DNA of 64,000 nucleotides from Cytobacillus oceanisediminis. GTDB lineage: Bacteria; Bacillota; Bacilli; Bacillales; Cytobacillaceae. The notes under the pieces are model-generated. The model saw only the letters and a program-made list of their open reading frames with translations, searched no databases and was not told where the DNA came from. Within the stretch, counting starts at the first letter, position 1. Each line of letters starts with the position of its first letter. The position numbers were made by a program, and so were the translations under genes. Below, piece after piece: positions 1 through 10,400 of this stretch. Where the stretch lies: positions 372,001-436,000 of the forward strand of contig NZ_CP065511.1 of the NCBI RefSeq assembly GCF_022811925.1, read 5' to 3'.

Positions 1-67
1 TGTCTCGGCCAAAGAGACTGGACAATAGTTAAAAGTTCTTTATCTTAATATAAAGACTATAAGTTGA

Positions 68-94
68 GTGGGAGGGAATTTTCCCTATTACCAC
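68..94 (+). promoter_or_regulatory. L1-binding leader motif before rplK
   Basis: A GTGGGAGGG segment pairs with a downstream CCC...TTACCAC segment, giving an outer GTGG/CCAC and an inner GGG/CCC stem. A very similar element (GTGGGAGG ... AAACCAC) precedes rplA at 701-726. In Bacillus-type L11-L1 operons ribosomal protein L1 represses translation by binding mRNA that mimics its 23S site; the duplicated motif fits such a site. The motif is seen; L1 binding is inferred. The first 67 bases of the window hold no gene I can identify. Confidence 0.6.
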
Positions 95-121
95 ATCACG
101 GACTTTAAGGAGGTGTGTCTC

Positions 122-547
122 GTGGCTAAAAAAGTAATCAAACTTGTAAAGCTGCAAATCCCTGCAGGTAAAGCAAACCCTGCACCACCAGTAGGACCGG
201 CACTAGGTCAAGCAGGTGTTAACATCATGGGATTCTGTAAGGAATTTAACGCTCGCACAGCTGAACAAGCTGGCTTAATCATTCCTGTTGAAATCACGGT
301 TTTTGAAGACCGTTCATTTACATTTATTACGAAAACTCCTCCTGCTGCAGTTCTTCTTAAGAAAGCGGCTGGAATCGAGTCTGGTTCTGGTGAACCAAAC
401 CGTAATAAAGTAGCAACAGTCAAGCGTGACAAGGTACGCGAGATTGCTGAAACAAAGATGCCTGATCTAAACGCTGCAAGCGTAGAAGCTGCAATGCGTA
501 TGGTTGAAGGTACTGCACGCAGCATGGGTATCGTTATCGAAGACTAA
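122..547 (+). CDS. rplK: 50S ribosomal protein L11
   Basis: L11 (141 residues, the usual length) binds the GTPase-associated centre of 23S rRNA, supports elongation-factor function and, by family knowledge, is needed for RelA activation on starved ribosomes. The N-terminal segment [24 protein letters not shown] contains the characteristic proline-rich [11 protein letters not shown] linker (about residues 20-30). The C-terminal RNA-binding domain ends in [12 protein letters not shown]. An in-frame GTG at 68 would add 18 unconserved residues. The GTG at 122 is chosen because AAGGAGGTG lies just upstream and the protein then matches the family N-terminus. It is followed by rplA, as in all Bacillus nusG-rplKA regions. 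Confidence 0.97.
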   Translation: MAKKVIKLVKLQIPAGKANPAPPVGPALGQAGVNIMGFCKEFNARTAEQAGLIIPVEITVFEDRSFTFITKTPPAAVLLKKAAGIESGSGEPNRNKVATVKRDKVREIAETKMPDLNAASVEAAMRMVEGTARSMGIVIED

Positions 548-616
548 TCCATGCATGAAGCAGATTTAGGGATGAGGTTGCGACGCTGAATTTGTTTCAC
601 TCGCAACCTTTGTTCT

Positions 617-696
617 GTCTAGCGCAGGCGCCTTATGGGCGCCTCCGCTTTTCGGTATCTAGCTGCGGCGCCTTTGACCGAGGCGCCTCCGCTTTT
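617..696 (+). repeat. Two tandem GC-rich hairpin repeats
   Basis: Two related units follow one another. The first (617-652) reads CTAGCGCAGGCGCC-TTAT-GGGCGCCTCCGCTTTT, the second (657-696) CTAGCTGCGGCGCC...GAGGCGCCTCCGCTTTT. Each has a CTAG start, an AGGCGCC/GGCGCCT inverted repeat and a CCGCTTTT end. Such CTAG...CCGCTTTTC units resemble repeats scattered between genes in Cytobacillus-like Bacillus genomes. They lie between rplK and rplA, far above the local GC content. An upstream AGGTTGCGA/TCGCAACCT stem (about 573-608) followed by TTTGTT may act as a partial terminator. Confidence 0.65.
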
Positions 697-700
697 ACTC

Positions 701-726
701 GTGGGAGGTTATTCCGCTAAAACCAC
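701..726 (+). promoter_or_regulatory. L1-binding leader motif before rplA
   Basis: GTGGGAGG, a short loop and AAACCAC repeat the motif found before rplK (68-94). It lies about 10 bases before the AAGGAGG Shine-Dalgarno of rplA. It is a probable L1 autoregulatory site; protein binding is inferred. Confidence 0.6.
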
Positions 727-746
727 AATCAAGGAGGAAATAAAAA

Positions 747-1445
747 ATGGCTAAAAAAGGTAAGAAGTACGCAGAAGCTGCGAAGCTTGTCGATTCTTCA
801 AAAGCTTACCCAATTGCTGAAGCAATTGAACTTGCGAAGAAAACTAATTTTGCAAAATTTGATGCAACTGTTGAGGTAGCATTCCGACTAGGCGTTGACC
901 CTAAGAAAGCTGACCAGCAAATCCGTGGAGCGGTTGTTCTTCCAAACGGAACTGGTAAAACTCAGCGCGTTCTTGTTTTCGCTAAGGGTGAAAAGGCGAA
1001 AGAAGCAGAAGCTGCTGGAGCAGATTTCGTAGGTGATTCTGAATACATCAACAAAATCAGCCAAGGCTGGTTCGACTTTGATGTAATCGTTGCTACACCT
1101 GACATGATGGGTGAAGTTGGTAAACTTGGCCGCGTATTAGGACCTAAAGGCTTAATGCCAAACCCTAAGACTGGCACAGTTACTTTTGACGTTCAAAAAG
1201 CAGTTAACGAAATCAAAGCAGGTAAAGTTGAATACCGTGTTGACAAAGCTGGTAACATCCACGTGCCAATTGGTAAAGTATCTTTCGAAGACGAAAAGCT
1301 TGTTGAAAACTTCAACACTATTTTCGATACAATGATGAAAGTGAAGCCTGCTGCTGCTAAAGGAACTTACATGAAGAACGTTTCTGTTACTTCTACTATG
1401 GGACCTGGCGTAAAAGTAGATCCTTCATCTGTTGCAGTAAAATAA
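747..1445 (+). CDS. rplA: 50S ribosomal protein L1
   Basis: L1 (232 residues, identical in length to the B. subtilis protein) forms the mobile L1 stalk that guides E-site tRNA release, and represses its own operon at the mRNA level. The start [16 protein letters not shown], the [11 protein letters not shown] loop (about residues 130-140) and the closing segment with [11 protein letters not shown] are family hallmarks. A strong AAGGAGG precedes the ATG. It follows rplK after about 200 bases that carry repeats and an L1-type leader motif. Confidence 0.97.
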   Translation: MAKKGKKYAEAAKLVDSSKAYPIAEAIELAKKTNFAKFDATVEVAFRLGVDPKKADQQIRGAVVLPNGTGKTQRVLVFAKGEKAKEAEAAGADFVGDSEYINKISQGWFDFDVIVATPDMMGEVGKLGRVLGPKGLMPNPKTGTVTFDVQKAVNEIKAGKVEYRVDKAGNIHVPIGKVSFEDEKLVENFNTIFDTMMKVKPAAAKGTYMKNVSVTSTMGPGVKVDPSSVAVK

Positions 1446-1451
1446 TTACAA

Positions 1452-1480
1452 TTGACATTCTAAAATACATGCTGTAATAT
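1452..1480 (+). promoter_or_regulatory. Sigma-A promoter for rplJ-rplL
   Basis: TTGACA (1452-1457) and TAATAT (1475-1480) are separated by exactly 17 bases, just after the rplA stop. It is a near-consensus vegetative promoter driving the L10 leader and rplJL. Confidence 0.85.
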
Positions 1481-1504
1481 GTATTTTGTTGTTAAAAATA
1501 TAAT

Positions 1505-1660
1505 AACATTTGTGCCGTAGACAGCAGGTGCTTGATTGCTTAATTTCCTGCCGAGGTATTACGATAGAATTGCTTTTTCTTGCTATTGTATACTTCCTCC
1601 ATGTCTGCAAAGTCGTGGGGGTTTTTTATTGGACGGTATGAATGTAGAAATTCTACAGGA
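1505..1660 (+). promoter_or_regulatory. Ribosomal protein L10 leader RNA
   Basis: The untranslated stretch contains the conserved pieces of the Firmicute L10 leader: GCCGTAGACAGCAGGTGC, then TTAATTTCCTGCCGAGGT, where AGCAGG pairs with CCTGC. It ends in a C-rich segment and GGGGGTTTTTTATT, which forms an attenuator-like terminator at about 1598-1630. The L10(L12)4 complex binds such leaders and lowers expression of rplJL. The motif is recognised from memory of the family. Confidence 0.8.
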
Positions 1661-1669
1661 GGTGTAAGG

Positions 1670-2170
1670 ATGAGCAGTGTTATCGAACAAAAGAAACAAA
1701 TCGTAGAAGAGATTGCTGATAAGCTTAAATCAAGTTTATCAACAGTTGTTGTTGACTACCGTGGTCTTACTGTTGCTGAAGTTACTGAACTTCGTAAACA
1801 GCTTCGTGAAGCTGGCGTAGAATTCAAAGTATACAAGAATTCAATGACTCGCCGTGCTGCTGAAGCTGCTGAACTTTCCGGTTTAAACGAAGCTTTAACT
1901 GGACCTAACGCAATCGCGTTCAGCACAGAAGATGTAGTTGCTCCAGCGAAAATCATTAATGATTTCGCGAAAAAGCATGAAGCACTTGAAATTAAAGCAG
2001 GTGTAATCGAAGGGAATATCGCTTCGGTAGAAGATGTCAAAGCTCTTGCTGAACTACCATCACGCGAAGGCTTGCTATCTATGCTACTCAGCGTACTTCA
2101 AGCACCTATCCGCAATCTTGCTCTTGCTGCAAAAGCTGTTGCAGATCAAAAAGAAGAACAAGGCGCGTAA
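1670..2170 (+). CDS. rplJ: 50S ribosomal protein L10
   Basis: L10 (166 residues, the standard length) anchors the L7/L12 stalk to 23S rRNA and, with L12, autoregulates its operon. The product begins [19 protein letters not shown]. It contains [20 protein letters not shown] and ends in an alanine-rich helix ([17 protein letters not shown]) that carries L12 dimers. An upstream in-frame start at 1580 would include leader RNA, so the ATG after CAGGAGGTG is chosen. The next gene is rplL, encoding its binding partner. Confidence 0.97.
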   Translation: MSSVIEQKKQIVEEIADKLKSSLSTVVVDYRGLTVAEVTELRKQLREAGVEFKVYKNSMTRRAAEAAELSGLNEALTGPNAIAFSTEDVVAPAKIINDFAKKHEALEIKAGVIEGNIASVEDVKALAELPSREGLLSMLLSVLQAPIRNLALAAKAVADQKEEQGA

Positions 2171-2227
2171 GTTAATTCTAGCGTTAAACTAATAGATTCA
2201 AACCAAAAATAAGGAGGAAACATTATC

Positions 2228-2593
2228 ATGACTAAAGAACAAATCATTGAAGCAGTTAAATCTATGACTGTTTTAGAACTAAACGACTTAGTAAAAGCAA
2301 TTGAAGAAGAATTTGGTGTAACTGCTGCTGCTCCTGTAGCAATGGCTGGTGGAGCTGCTGCTGGCGGCGCTGCTGAAGAACAAACTGAATTTGACGTTGT
2401 TCTTGCTTCTGCAGGCGACCAAAAAATCAAAGTTATCAAAGTGGTACGTGAAATCACAGGTCTTGGACTTAAAGAAGCAAAAGAACTTGTTGACAACACT
2501 CCAAAAGCTCTTAAAGAAGGCGTTTCTAAAGAGGAAGCTGAAGAAGTTAAAGCTAAGCTTGAAGAAGTTGGAGCTGGCGTTGAAGTTAAGTAA
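2228..2593 (+). CDS. rplL: 50S ribosomal protein L7/L12
   Basis: The acidic stalk protein (121 residues) recruits translational GTPases. An N-terminal dimerisation helix ([21 protein letters not shown]) is followed by an Ala/Gly hinge at about residues 36-53. The C-terminal domain has [23 protein letters not shown] and ends GAGVEVK. The low-complexity hinge is normal for this family. It is translated from AAGGAGG, 58 bases after rplJ, and is followed by a strong terminator. Confidence 0.97.
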   Translation: MTKEQIIEAVKSMTVLELNDLVKAIEEEFGVTAAAPVAMAGGAAAGGAAEEQTEFDVVLASAGDQKIKVIKVVREITGLGLKEAKELVDNTPKALKEGVSKEEAEEVKAKLEEVGAGVEVK

Positions 2594-2604
2594 TAGCCTT
2601 TATG

Positions 2605-2636
2605 AAAAGCCCGCTGCTTAAGCGGGCTTTTTATTT
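2605..2636 (+). terminator. Intrinsic terminator after rplL
   Basis: AAAGCCCGCT and AGCGGGCTTT form a 10-bp stem around a short loop, followed by TTTTATTTT. It ends the rplJL unit. Confidence 0.9.
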
Positions 2637-2763
2637 TGGGATTAAATATACATTGCACTTTAACTTTTTGCTTTTTAGTGGGCAATCCTATATAATTCCT
2701 TCGAAACCACTTAATTGTGATTCTCCTATTTTCTTCTTATATATTCTCCCTGGAGGTGATTTC

Positions 2764-3366
2764 ATGTCTGAACACTACTATTCCCAAACGCAAAAAGTTG
2801 AAAGCAGTCCTAAAACCTGGAGTTATACTCTGAAGGAGTATCCATTCCGCTTTAAAACCGATAATGGTGTTTTTTCAAAGGGTGAAGTGGATTTCGGTTC
2901 AAGATTATTAATTGAGACTTTTGAACAGCCGGAAGCTGAAGGGAACATTCTTGATGTCGGCTGCGGATACGGGCCTATTGGGCTGACTGCAGCAAAGCTA
3001 ATGCCTGAACGGACAGTTCATATGGTTGATGTGAATGAGAGGGCGCTTGATCTTGCGAAGGAAAATGCTGAAATGAATGGCATTAAAAATGTGCAAATCT
3101 ATGAAAGTGACCGCCTTGAAAATACAAAAGGTAATAAGTTTGCGGCCATTCTGACAAACCCGCCAATCCGAGCCGGGAAAATGGTTGTTCATGATATTTT
3201 TGAACAAAGTTTTAATTCGCTGATTTCTGGAGGAGAGCTATGGGTTGTCATCCAGAAAAAGCAGGGTGCACCATCTGCCATCGATAAACTGACAGAGTTA
3301 TTCGGCGAAGTGGAGACGGCAGAAAAGAAAAAAGGCTATTTTATTTTAAGAGCAAAAAAAGATTGA
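2764..3366 (+). CDS. ybxB: Class I SAM-dependent methyltransferase YbxB (RsmC/RlmG-like)
   Basis: This 200-residue protein matches YbxB, always found between rplL and rpoB in Bacillus. The SAM-binding motif I is DVGCGYGPIGL (about residues 62-72), followed by the acidic VDVNERALDLAKENA. The catalytic motif is LTNPPIRAG, the NPP[FYI] signature of N-methylating enzymes acting on guanine or adenine. By homology to RsmC it probably methylates a guanine in 16S rRNA; the target is inferred. A start at 2602 lies inside the rplL terminator. The ATG after GGAGGTGATTTC is preferred. Confidence 0.9.
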   Translation: MSEHYYSQTQKVESSPKTWSYTLKEYPFRFKTDNGVFSKGEVDFGSRLLIETFEQPEAEGNILDVGCGYGPIGLTAAKLMPERTVHMVDVNERALDLAKENAEMNGIKNVQIYESDRLENTKGNKFAAILTNPPIRAGKMVVHDIFEQSFNSLISGGELWVVIQKKQGAPSAIDKLTELFGEVETAEKKKGYFILRAKKD

Positions 3367-3391
3367 CTTGACTTTTTTGCTATGATAGTAT
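3363..3391 (+). promoter_or_regulatory. Sigma-A promoter upstream of rpoB
   Basis: TTGACT (3363-3368), 17 bases, then TAGTAT (3386-3391), overlapping the ybxB stop. It opens a leader of about 350 bases before rpoB. Confidence 0.65.
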
Positions 3392-3535
3392 TGTAAAATG
3401 CCAACATATTATATTTCTATTTATAACTAAATTTATCTAATAGTTGTATAAATTTGGTTTTAATGGGAATGCTAACAAAATAATAGTCGTATTGTGAAAA
3501 TGTGGTTTTTGAAGTGAAAACCCTTTTTCTTTTTG

Positions 3536-3687
3536 TCTTATAAGAATGGAGGCTTGGCTTATGTCCCTCTGCATTCTCGGGAAAAGCCCAGCTTCTAAGC
3601 CAGTTCGCTGGCTGCTCTTTGCGCCATCGGTTTCGGGTCTAAAGCTTGTCGCCGATAGGCAGGCGCTCTCTAGCTTTTCTTATAAGA
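3536..3687 (+). repeat. GC-rich insert in the rpoB leader with 10-bp flanks
   Basis: An exact palindromic TCTTATAAGA occurs at 3536-3545 and again at 3678-3687. The 132 bases between are GC-rich compared with the surrounding AT-rich leader. They contain several short inverted repeats (for example CCAGTTCGCTGG at about 3600-3611) and end in GGCAGGCGCTCTCTAGCTTTTC, similar to the ends of the repeats at 617-696. It could be a miniature repeat element with a target duplication, or a native structured leader. The rest of 3392-3739 is AT-rich and holds no gene. Confidence 0.5.
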
Positions 3688-3739
3688 TGATATAAATTGC
3701 TATTAGCAACAATAACGCTTGATTTGAGGGGTGAATCAG

Positions 3740-6700
3740 TTGACAGGTCAACTAGTTCAGTATGGACGACACCGCCAACGTAGAAGTTACGCACGAATCA
3801 GTGAAGTTTTAGAATTACCAAATCTAATCGAAATCCAAACCTCTTCTTATCAATGGTTTCTTGATGAGGGTTTACGAGAAATGTTCCATGATATTTCTCC
3901 GATTGAAGACTTTACTGGTAATTTGTCGCTTGAATTTATTGATTACAGCCTTGGCGAACCAAAATATTCCGTTGAGGAATCGAAAGAACGAGATGTTACA
4001 TATTCTGCACCTTTACGTGTGAAAGTGCGTCTTGTAAACAAAGAAACAGGCGAAGTTAAAGACCAGGATGTCTTTATGGGTGACTTCCCGCTTATGACAG
4101 AGACAGGTACGTTCGTTATTAACGGAGCGGAGCGTGTCATTGTATCCCAGTTAGTACGTTCACCGAGCGTATATTTCAGTGGAAAGCTTGATAAAAACGG
4201 GAAAAAAGGCTTTACAGCAACCGTAATCCCGAACCGCGGCGCATGGCTTGAGTATGAAACAGATGCCAAAGACGTCGTATACGTCAGAATAGATCGTACT
4301 CGGAAACTGCCCGTTACGGTTCTTTTGCGTGCACTTGGGTTCGGCTCTGATCAAGAGATCATCGATTTGATTGGAGACAACGAGTACATTCGCAACACTC
4401 TTGAAAAAGATAATACTGAAAGTACAGAGAAAGCGCTACTTGAAATTTATGAGCGCCTTCGTCCGGGCGAACCGCCAACGGTCGAAAATGCGAAAAGCTT
4501 GCTTGTCTCAAGATTTTTCGATCCAAAGCGCTATGACCTGGCGAATGTTGGACGCTATAAGATCAATAAGAAGCTTCATATCAAAAATCGCCTGTTCGGT
4601 CAAAAACTGGCTGAAACGCTTGTGGATCCAGAAACAGGCGAAATTATTGCGGAAAAAGGCGTTACGCTTGACCGCCGCACATTAGACCGGATCCTTCCTA
4701 ACCTGGAGAAGGATATCGGCTTTAAAACCGTAAGCCTTTTGGGCGGAGTAGTAGATGATGAAGTATTGCTTCAGTCTATTAAGATTTACGCGCCTAATGA
4801 AGATGGCGAAAAAGTCATCAATGTAATCGGCAATGCCTACGTTGAAGAAGCAGTGAAAAACATTTCACCTTCTGACATCATTGCATCAATCAGTTATTTC
4901 TTTAACCTTCTGCATTCTGTAGGAGATACAGATGATATCGACCATCTTGGAAACAGACGTCTTCGTTCAGTCGGAGAACTATTGCAGAACCAGTTCCGAA
5001 TCGGTCTTTCCCGTATGGAGCGTGTGGTCCGCGAGAGAATGTCCATCCAAGATACAAATACCATTACACCTCAGCAGCTGATTAATATCCGTCCTGTTAT
5101 TGCGTCAATTAAAGAGTTCTTTGGAAGCTCACAGTTGTCCCAGTTCATGGATCAGACAAATCCGCTTGCTGAACTGACACATAAACGCCGTCTTTCTGCG
5201 TTAGGACCTGGTGGTCTGACACGTGAACGTGCCGGCTTCGAAGTACGTGACGTTCACTACTCTCACTATGGGCGTATGTGTCCGATTGAAACGCCGGAGG
5301 GACCAAACATCGGTTTGATTAACTCCCTATCTTCATTTGCGAAGGTAAACCGTTTCGGATTTATCGAAACACCATATCGCCGAATTGACCCTGAAACAGG
5401 GAAAGTTACATCCCGCATCGACTATCTGACAGCTGATGAAGAGGATAACTATGTAGTGGCCCAGGCGAACGCACTTCTTGGTGACGATGGTTCATTCCTT
5501 GACGAAGAAGTAGTAGCCCGTTTCAAAGGGGAAAACACAGTTGTGAAACGCGACCGTGTTGACTACATGGATGTATCGCCTAAACAGGTAGTTTCTGCTG
5601 CGACGGCATGTATTCCATTCTTGGAAAATGATGACTCCAACCGTGCCCTAATGGGAGCGAACATGCAGCGTCAGGCTGTGCCTTTGATGCAGCCGGAAGC
5701 GCCAAGAGTTGGTACTGGTATGGAATATGTATCAGGTAAAGACTCGGGTGCTGCAGTTATCTGTAAGCATGAGGGAATTGTTGAGCATGTAGAAGCGCGC
5801 GAAGTTTGGGTTCGCCGCATTCAAAACGTGGATGGGCAGGAAGTTAAAGGCGATCTTGATAAATACAGAATGCTTAAATTCATCCGTTCCAACCAGGGAA
5901 CTTGCTACAACCAGCGCCCAATCGTTGCTGTAGGCAACCGTGTAACAAAAGGAGAAATCCTTGCTGACGGACCTTCCATGGAACTTGGTGAACTGGCGCT
6001 TGGACGCAACGTTCTTGTCGCGTTCATGACATGGGATGGATATAACTACGAGGATGCGATCATTATGAGTGAGCGCCTTGTAAAAGATGATGTTTATACA
6101 TCTATCCATATTGAAGAATATGAATCAGAATCACGCGATACAAAGCTTGGACCTGAAGAGATCACAAGAGATATCCCTAACGTTGGGGAAGATGCACTGC
6201 GCAATCTGGACGAACGCGGAATTATCCGCACAGGTGCGGAAGTAAAAGATGGCGACCTTCTTGTTGGTAAAGTGACTCCTAAAGGGGTAACGGAACTGAC
6301 AGCTGAAGAAAGGCTATTGCACGCAATCTTTGGTGAAAAAGCACGTGAAGTCCGCGATACTTCCCTTCGTGTGCCACACGGCGGCGGCGGTATCGTACTG
6401 GATGTTAAAGTGTTTAACAGGGAAGACGGAGATGAGCTTCCTCCAGGTGTAAACCAGCTTGTACGTGTATATATCGTTCAGAAGCGTAAAATCTCTGAAG
6501 GGGACAAGATGGCCGGACGCCACGGTAATAAAGGTGTTATCTCCCGTATTTTACCGGAAGAAGACATGCCTTACCTGCCGGATGGCACTCCAGTAGACAT
6601 CATGTTAAACCCTCTTGGGGTACCATCGCGTATGAACATTGGACAGGTGCTTGAGCTTCACCTTGGTATGGCTGCCAGAGCACTGGGCATTCACGTAGCA

Positions 6701-7294
6701 TCTCCTGTATTCGATGGTGCCCGCGAGGAAGATGTGTGGGCAACGATCGAAGAAGCAGGCATGGCGCGTGATGCAAAAACTGTTCTTTATGATGGACGTT
6801 CAGGCGAGCCGTTTGACAACCGTGTATCAGTTGGTGTCATGTATATGATCAAACTGGCGCACATGGTTGACGATAAGCTCCATGCCCGTTCAACAGGACC
6901 TTACTCTCTTGTTACGCAGCAGCCATTGGGCGGTAAAGCTCAGTTTGGCGGACAGCGTTTCGGTGAGATGGAGGTTTGGGCACTTGAAGCATATGGTGCT
7001 GCCTATACACTTCAGGAAATTTTAACAGTTAAGTCCGATGACGTCGTTGGACGTGTTAAGACTTATGAATCAATCGTCAAAGGCGAGAATGTTCCTGAAC
7101 CAGGCGTACCGGAGTCATTCAAGGTACTAATCAAAGAACTTCAAAGTTTAGGTATGGATGTTAAGATCCTTTCTGGCGATGAAGAAGAAATTGAAATGCG
7201 CGACATGGAAGACGAAGATGATGTTCAGCAGGCTGAATCATTGACAATCGCTCCGGAAACGCAAAACGAAGAGCAAGCAGTTACGAAAGAATAA
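3740..7294 (+). CDS. rpoB: DNA-directed RNA polymerase subunit beta
   Basis: The beta subunit of RNA polymerase (1184 residues; B. subtilis 1193) forms half of the active-site cleft and the rifampicin pocket. It begins [22 protein letters not shown]. The rifampicin region at about residues 465-495 ([20 protein letters not shown], then RLSALGPGG) keeps the sensitive-type residues, with no known resistance change visible. Near the C-terminus are [17 protein letters not shown] and [24 protein letters not shown] at 3740 is chosen because GAGGGGTG lies 6-7 bases upstream and it matches the B. subtilis start. An in-frame GTG at 3731 lies inside that ribosome site. The acidic C-terminal tail is variable, as usual. 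Confidence 0.97.
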   Translation: MTGQLVQYGRHRQRRSYARISEVLELPNLIEIQTSSYQWFLDEGLREMFHDISPIEDFTGNLSLEFIDYSLGEPKYSVEESKERDVTYSAPLRVKVRLVNKETGEVKDQDVFMGDFPLMTETGTFVINGAERVIVSQLVRSPSVYFSGKLDKNGKKGFTATVIPNRGAWLEYETDAKDVVYVRIDRTRKLPVTVLLRALGFGSDQEIIDLIGDNEYIRNTLEKDNTESTEKALLEIYERLRPGEPPTVENAKSLLVSRFFDPKRYDLANVGRYKINKKLHIKNRLFGQKLAETLVDPETGEIIAEKGVTLDRRTLDRILPNLEKDIGFKTVSLLGGVVDDEVLLQSIKIYAPNEDGEKVINVIGNAYVEEAVKNISPSDIIASISYFFNLLHSVGDTDDIDHLGNRRLRSVGELLQNQFRIGLSRMERVVRERMSIQDTNTITPQQLINIRPVIASIKEFFGSSQLSQFMDQTNPLAELTHKRRLSALGPGGLTRERAGFEVRDVHYSHYGRMCPIETPEGPNIGLINSLSSFAKVNRFGFIETPYRRIDPETGKVTSRIDYLTADEEDNYVVAQANALLGDDGSFLDEEVVARFKGENTVVKRDRVDYMDVSPKQVVSAATACIPFLENDDSNRALMGANMQRQAVPLMQPEAPRVGTGMEYVSGKDSGAAVICKHEGIVEHVEAREVWVRRIQNVDGQEVKGDLDKYRMLKFIRSNQGTCYNQRPIVAVGNRVTKGEILADGPSMELGELALGRNVLVAFMTWDGYNYEDAIIMSERLVKDDVYTSIHIEEYESESRDTKLGPEEITRDIPNVGEDALRNLDERGIIRTGAEVKDGDLLVGKVTPKGVTELTAEERLLHAIFGEKAREVRDTSLRVPHGGGGIVLDVKVFNREDGDELPPGVNQLVRVYIVQKRKISEGDKMAGRHGNKGVISRILPEEDMPYLPDGTPVDIMLNPLGVPSRMNIGQVLELHLGMAARALGIHVASPVFDGAREEDVWATIEEAGMARDAKTVLYDGRSGEPFDNRVSVGVMYMIKLAHMVDDKLHARSTGPYSLVTQQPLGGKAQFGGQRFGEMEVWALEAYGAAYTLQEILTVKSDDVVGRVKTYESIVKGENVPEPGVPESFKVLIKELQSLGMDVKILSGDEEEIEMRDMEDEDDVQQAESLTIAPETQNEEQAVTKE

Positions 7295-7310
7295 TTTAAT
7301 ATAAATTCCT

Positions 7311-7353
7311 TAATCCCTGGGCGCTCCGCCAAATGGCGGAGGCTGCTGGGGAT
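7311..7353 (+). other. GC-rich hairpin between rpoB and rpoC
   Basis: CTCCGCC-AAAT-GGCGGAG forms a perfect 7-bp stem. The flanks ATCCCTGGGCG and GCTGCTGGGGAT extend it imperfectly. No U-run follows, so a full terminator is unlikely. It may be an RNA-processing structure or a degenerate member of the GC-rich repeat family. Confidence 0.5.
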
Positions 7354-7420
7354 ATTATTGGCACTTTTGCTGTTTGAGCAATAAGGGTAAAACCCGGAGA
7401 TCAAAAGGGAGGTAGGCCCC

Positions 7421-10400
7421 TTGCTAGATGTAAACAATTTCGAGTATATGAAAATAGGTCTTGCTTCACCGGATAAGATACGCTCTTGGTCACATGGTGA
7501 GGTTAAGAAGCCTGAAACGATCAACTATCGTACATTAAAACCAGAAAAGGACGGTCTATTCTGCGAACGCATTTTCGGACCGACGAAAGACTGGGAATGT
7601 CACTGCGGAAAGTATAAGCGTGTTCGATACAAAGGCGTTGTCTGTGATCGATGCGGCGTTGAAGTAACACGTGCAAAAGTGCGCCGTGAAAGAATGGGCC
7701 ACATTGAACTTGCAGCCCCTGTATCCCACATTTGGTACTTCAAAGGCATCCCAAGCCGTATGGGTCTTGTGCTGGACATGTCTCCGCGTGCACTTGAGGA
7801 AGTTATTTACTTCGCTTCTTATGTTGTAACGGATCCAGGCGATACGGCTCTTGAAAAGAAGCAGCTGCTTTCTGAAAAAGAATACCGTGCATACCGCGAA
7901 AAGTACGGAAACAAGTTCCAGGCATCCATGGGTGCTGAATCCATTAAGAAACTTCTTTCTGACATAGACCTCAACAAAGAAGTAGATACCCTTAAAGAGG
8001 AACTGAAAACTGCCCAGGGCCAGCGACGCACTCGTGCAATCAAGCGCCTGGAAGTTCTTGAAGCTTTCCGTGGCTCAGGAAATGAACCATCTTGGATGAT
8101 TCTGGATGTTCTTCCGGTTATTCCTCCGGAGCTTCGCCCGATGGTACAGCTGGATGGCGGACGTTTTGCCACTTCCGACTTAAATGATCTGTACCGCCGT
8201 GTAATCAACCGCAACAACCGCTTAAAGCGTTTATTGGACCTTGGTGCTCCAAGCATTATCGTTCAAAACGAAAAGCGCATGCTTCAGGAAGCTGTAGATG
8301 CGCTAATCGATAACGGCCGCCGCGGAAGACCGGTAACAGGACCAGGAAACCGTCCATTAAAATCACTGTCTCATATGCTTAAAGGGAAACAGGGCCGTTT
8401 CCGCCAAAACTTGCTTGGTAAGCGTGTTGACTATTCCGGACGTTCGGTTATCGTCGTAGGACCAAACTTAAAAATGTACCAGTGCGGACTTCCAAAAGAA
8501 ATGGCATTGGAATTATTCAAGCCATTCGTTATGAAGGAATTGGTGGAAAAGGGCTTAGCTCACAACATCAAGTCTGCAAAACGCAAGATCGAAAGAGTGC
8601 AGCCGGAAGTTTGGGATGTTCTTGAAAGTGTTATTAAAGAGCACCCTGTATTGCTAAACCGTGCCCCAACTCTACACAGACTCGGTATTCAGGCATTCGA
8701 ACCGACATTGGTGGAAGGACGCGCTATTCGTCTTCACCCGCTTGTATGTACTGCTTACAATGCAGACTTTGACGGTGACCAAATGGCTGTTCACGTACCT
8801 CTTTCAGCAGAAGCACAGGCAGAAGCCCGCTTGCTGATGCTGGCAGCACAGAACATCCTGAACCCGAAAGACGGTAAGCCAGTTGTTACTCCTTCACAGG
8901 ATATGGTATTAGGTAACTACTACCTGACCCTTGAAAGAGCGGGCGCTGTTGGCGAAGGCATGATTTTTAAAGATACAAGCGAAGCACTGCTTGCCTATCA
9001 GAATGGCTATGTGCACTTGCATACAAGAGTAGCTGTCCATGCTGGATCCTTAAATAATCAGACGTTTACTGAAGAACAAAATAAAAAGCTTTTATTAACT
9101 ACGGTTGGTAAGCTTATTTTCAACGAAATTCTGCCTGAGACATTCCCGTTTATTAACGAGCCTACAAAAGAAAACCTTGAGATTGAAACTCCTGCGAAAT
9201 ATTTTGTAGAGCCTGCTACTGATGTAGCTGCTGTTATCAAGGAAATGCCTCTAGTAGATCCGTTTAAGAAAAAAATCCTTGGAAACATCATTGCGGAAGT
9301 CTTTAAACGCTTCAAAATCACTGAAACGTCCAAAATGCTTGACCGCATGAAAAACCTTGGATTCAGGCACTCCACAAAAGCCGGTATCACAGTCGGTGTT
9401 GCTGATATCGTAGTATTAAGGGAGAAGCAGGAAATTATCCAGGAAGCACAGGGCAAGGTTGATAATGTCATGAAACAGTTCAGACGCGGTCTTATTACCG
9501 AAGACGAGCGTTATGATCGTGTTATTTCAATCTGGAGTGCAGCGAAAGATAATATCCAGGCAAAATTGATGAAGTCATTGGATAAATCCAACCCAATCTT
9601 CATGATGAGTGACTCCGGTGCCCGTGGTAACGCGTCCAACTTCACTCAGTTAGCTGGTATGCGCGGACTCATGGCCAACCCGGCTGGACGCATCATTGAA
9701 TTGCCGATTAAATCAAGTTTCCGTGAAGGCTTAACAGTACTCGAGTACTTTATTTCTACACACGGTGCCCGTAAAGGTCTTGCTGATACAGCTCTTAAAA
9801 CGGCTGACTCGGGTTACCTGACTCGCCGCCTTGTTGACGTTGCGCAGGATGTCATTGTTCGTGATGATGATTGCGGAACTGACCGCGGATTGCTGATCGC
9901 ATCCCTTAAAGATGGTACTGAAGTCATTGAAGCGCTGGAAGAGCGTCTGATTGGCCGTTATGCAAGAAGAAATATCAAACACCCTGAAACAAAAGAAGTG
10001 ATTGTACCTGAAAATGGCCTGATCACTGAAGATATCGCCACTGAGATTGTCTCATCCGGCATTGAAGAAGTGTGGATCCGTTCTGCATTCACTTGTAACA
10101 CACGTCATGGTGTATGCAAGAAATGCTACGGCCGTAACTTAGCTACTGGTCAAGAGGTTGAAGTTGGTGAAGCAGTAGGTATCATCGCTGCCCAGTCCAT
10201 CGGTGAACCAGGTACACAGTTAACGATGCGTACGTTCCATACCGGTGGGGTAGCAGGAGATGATATCACTCAAGGTTTACCGCGTATCCAGGAAATTTTC
10301 GAAGCGCGTAACCCTAAAGGCCAGGCGGTTATTTCTGAAATTGACGGTGTGGTAGTTGGCATCAATGAAGGCCGCGACCGTCAGCATGAAATTGTTGTTC

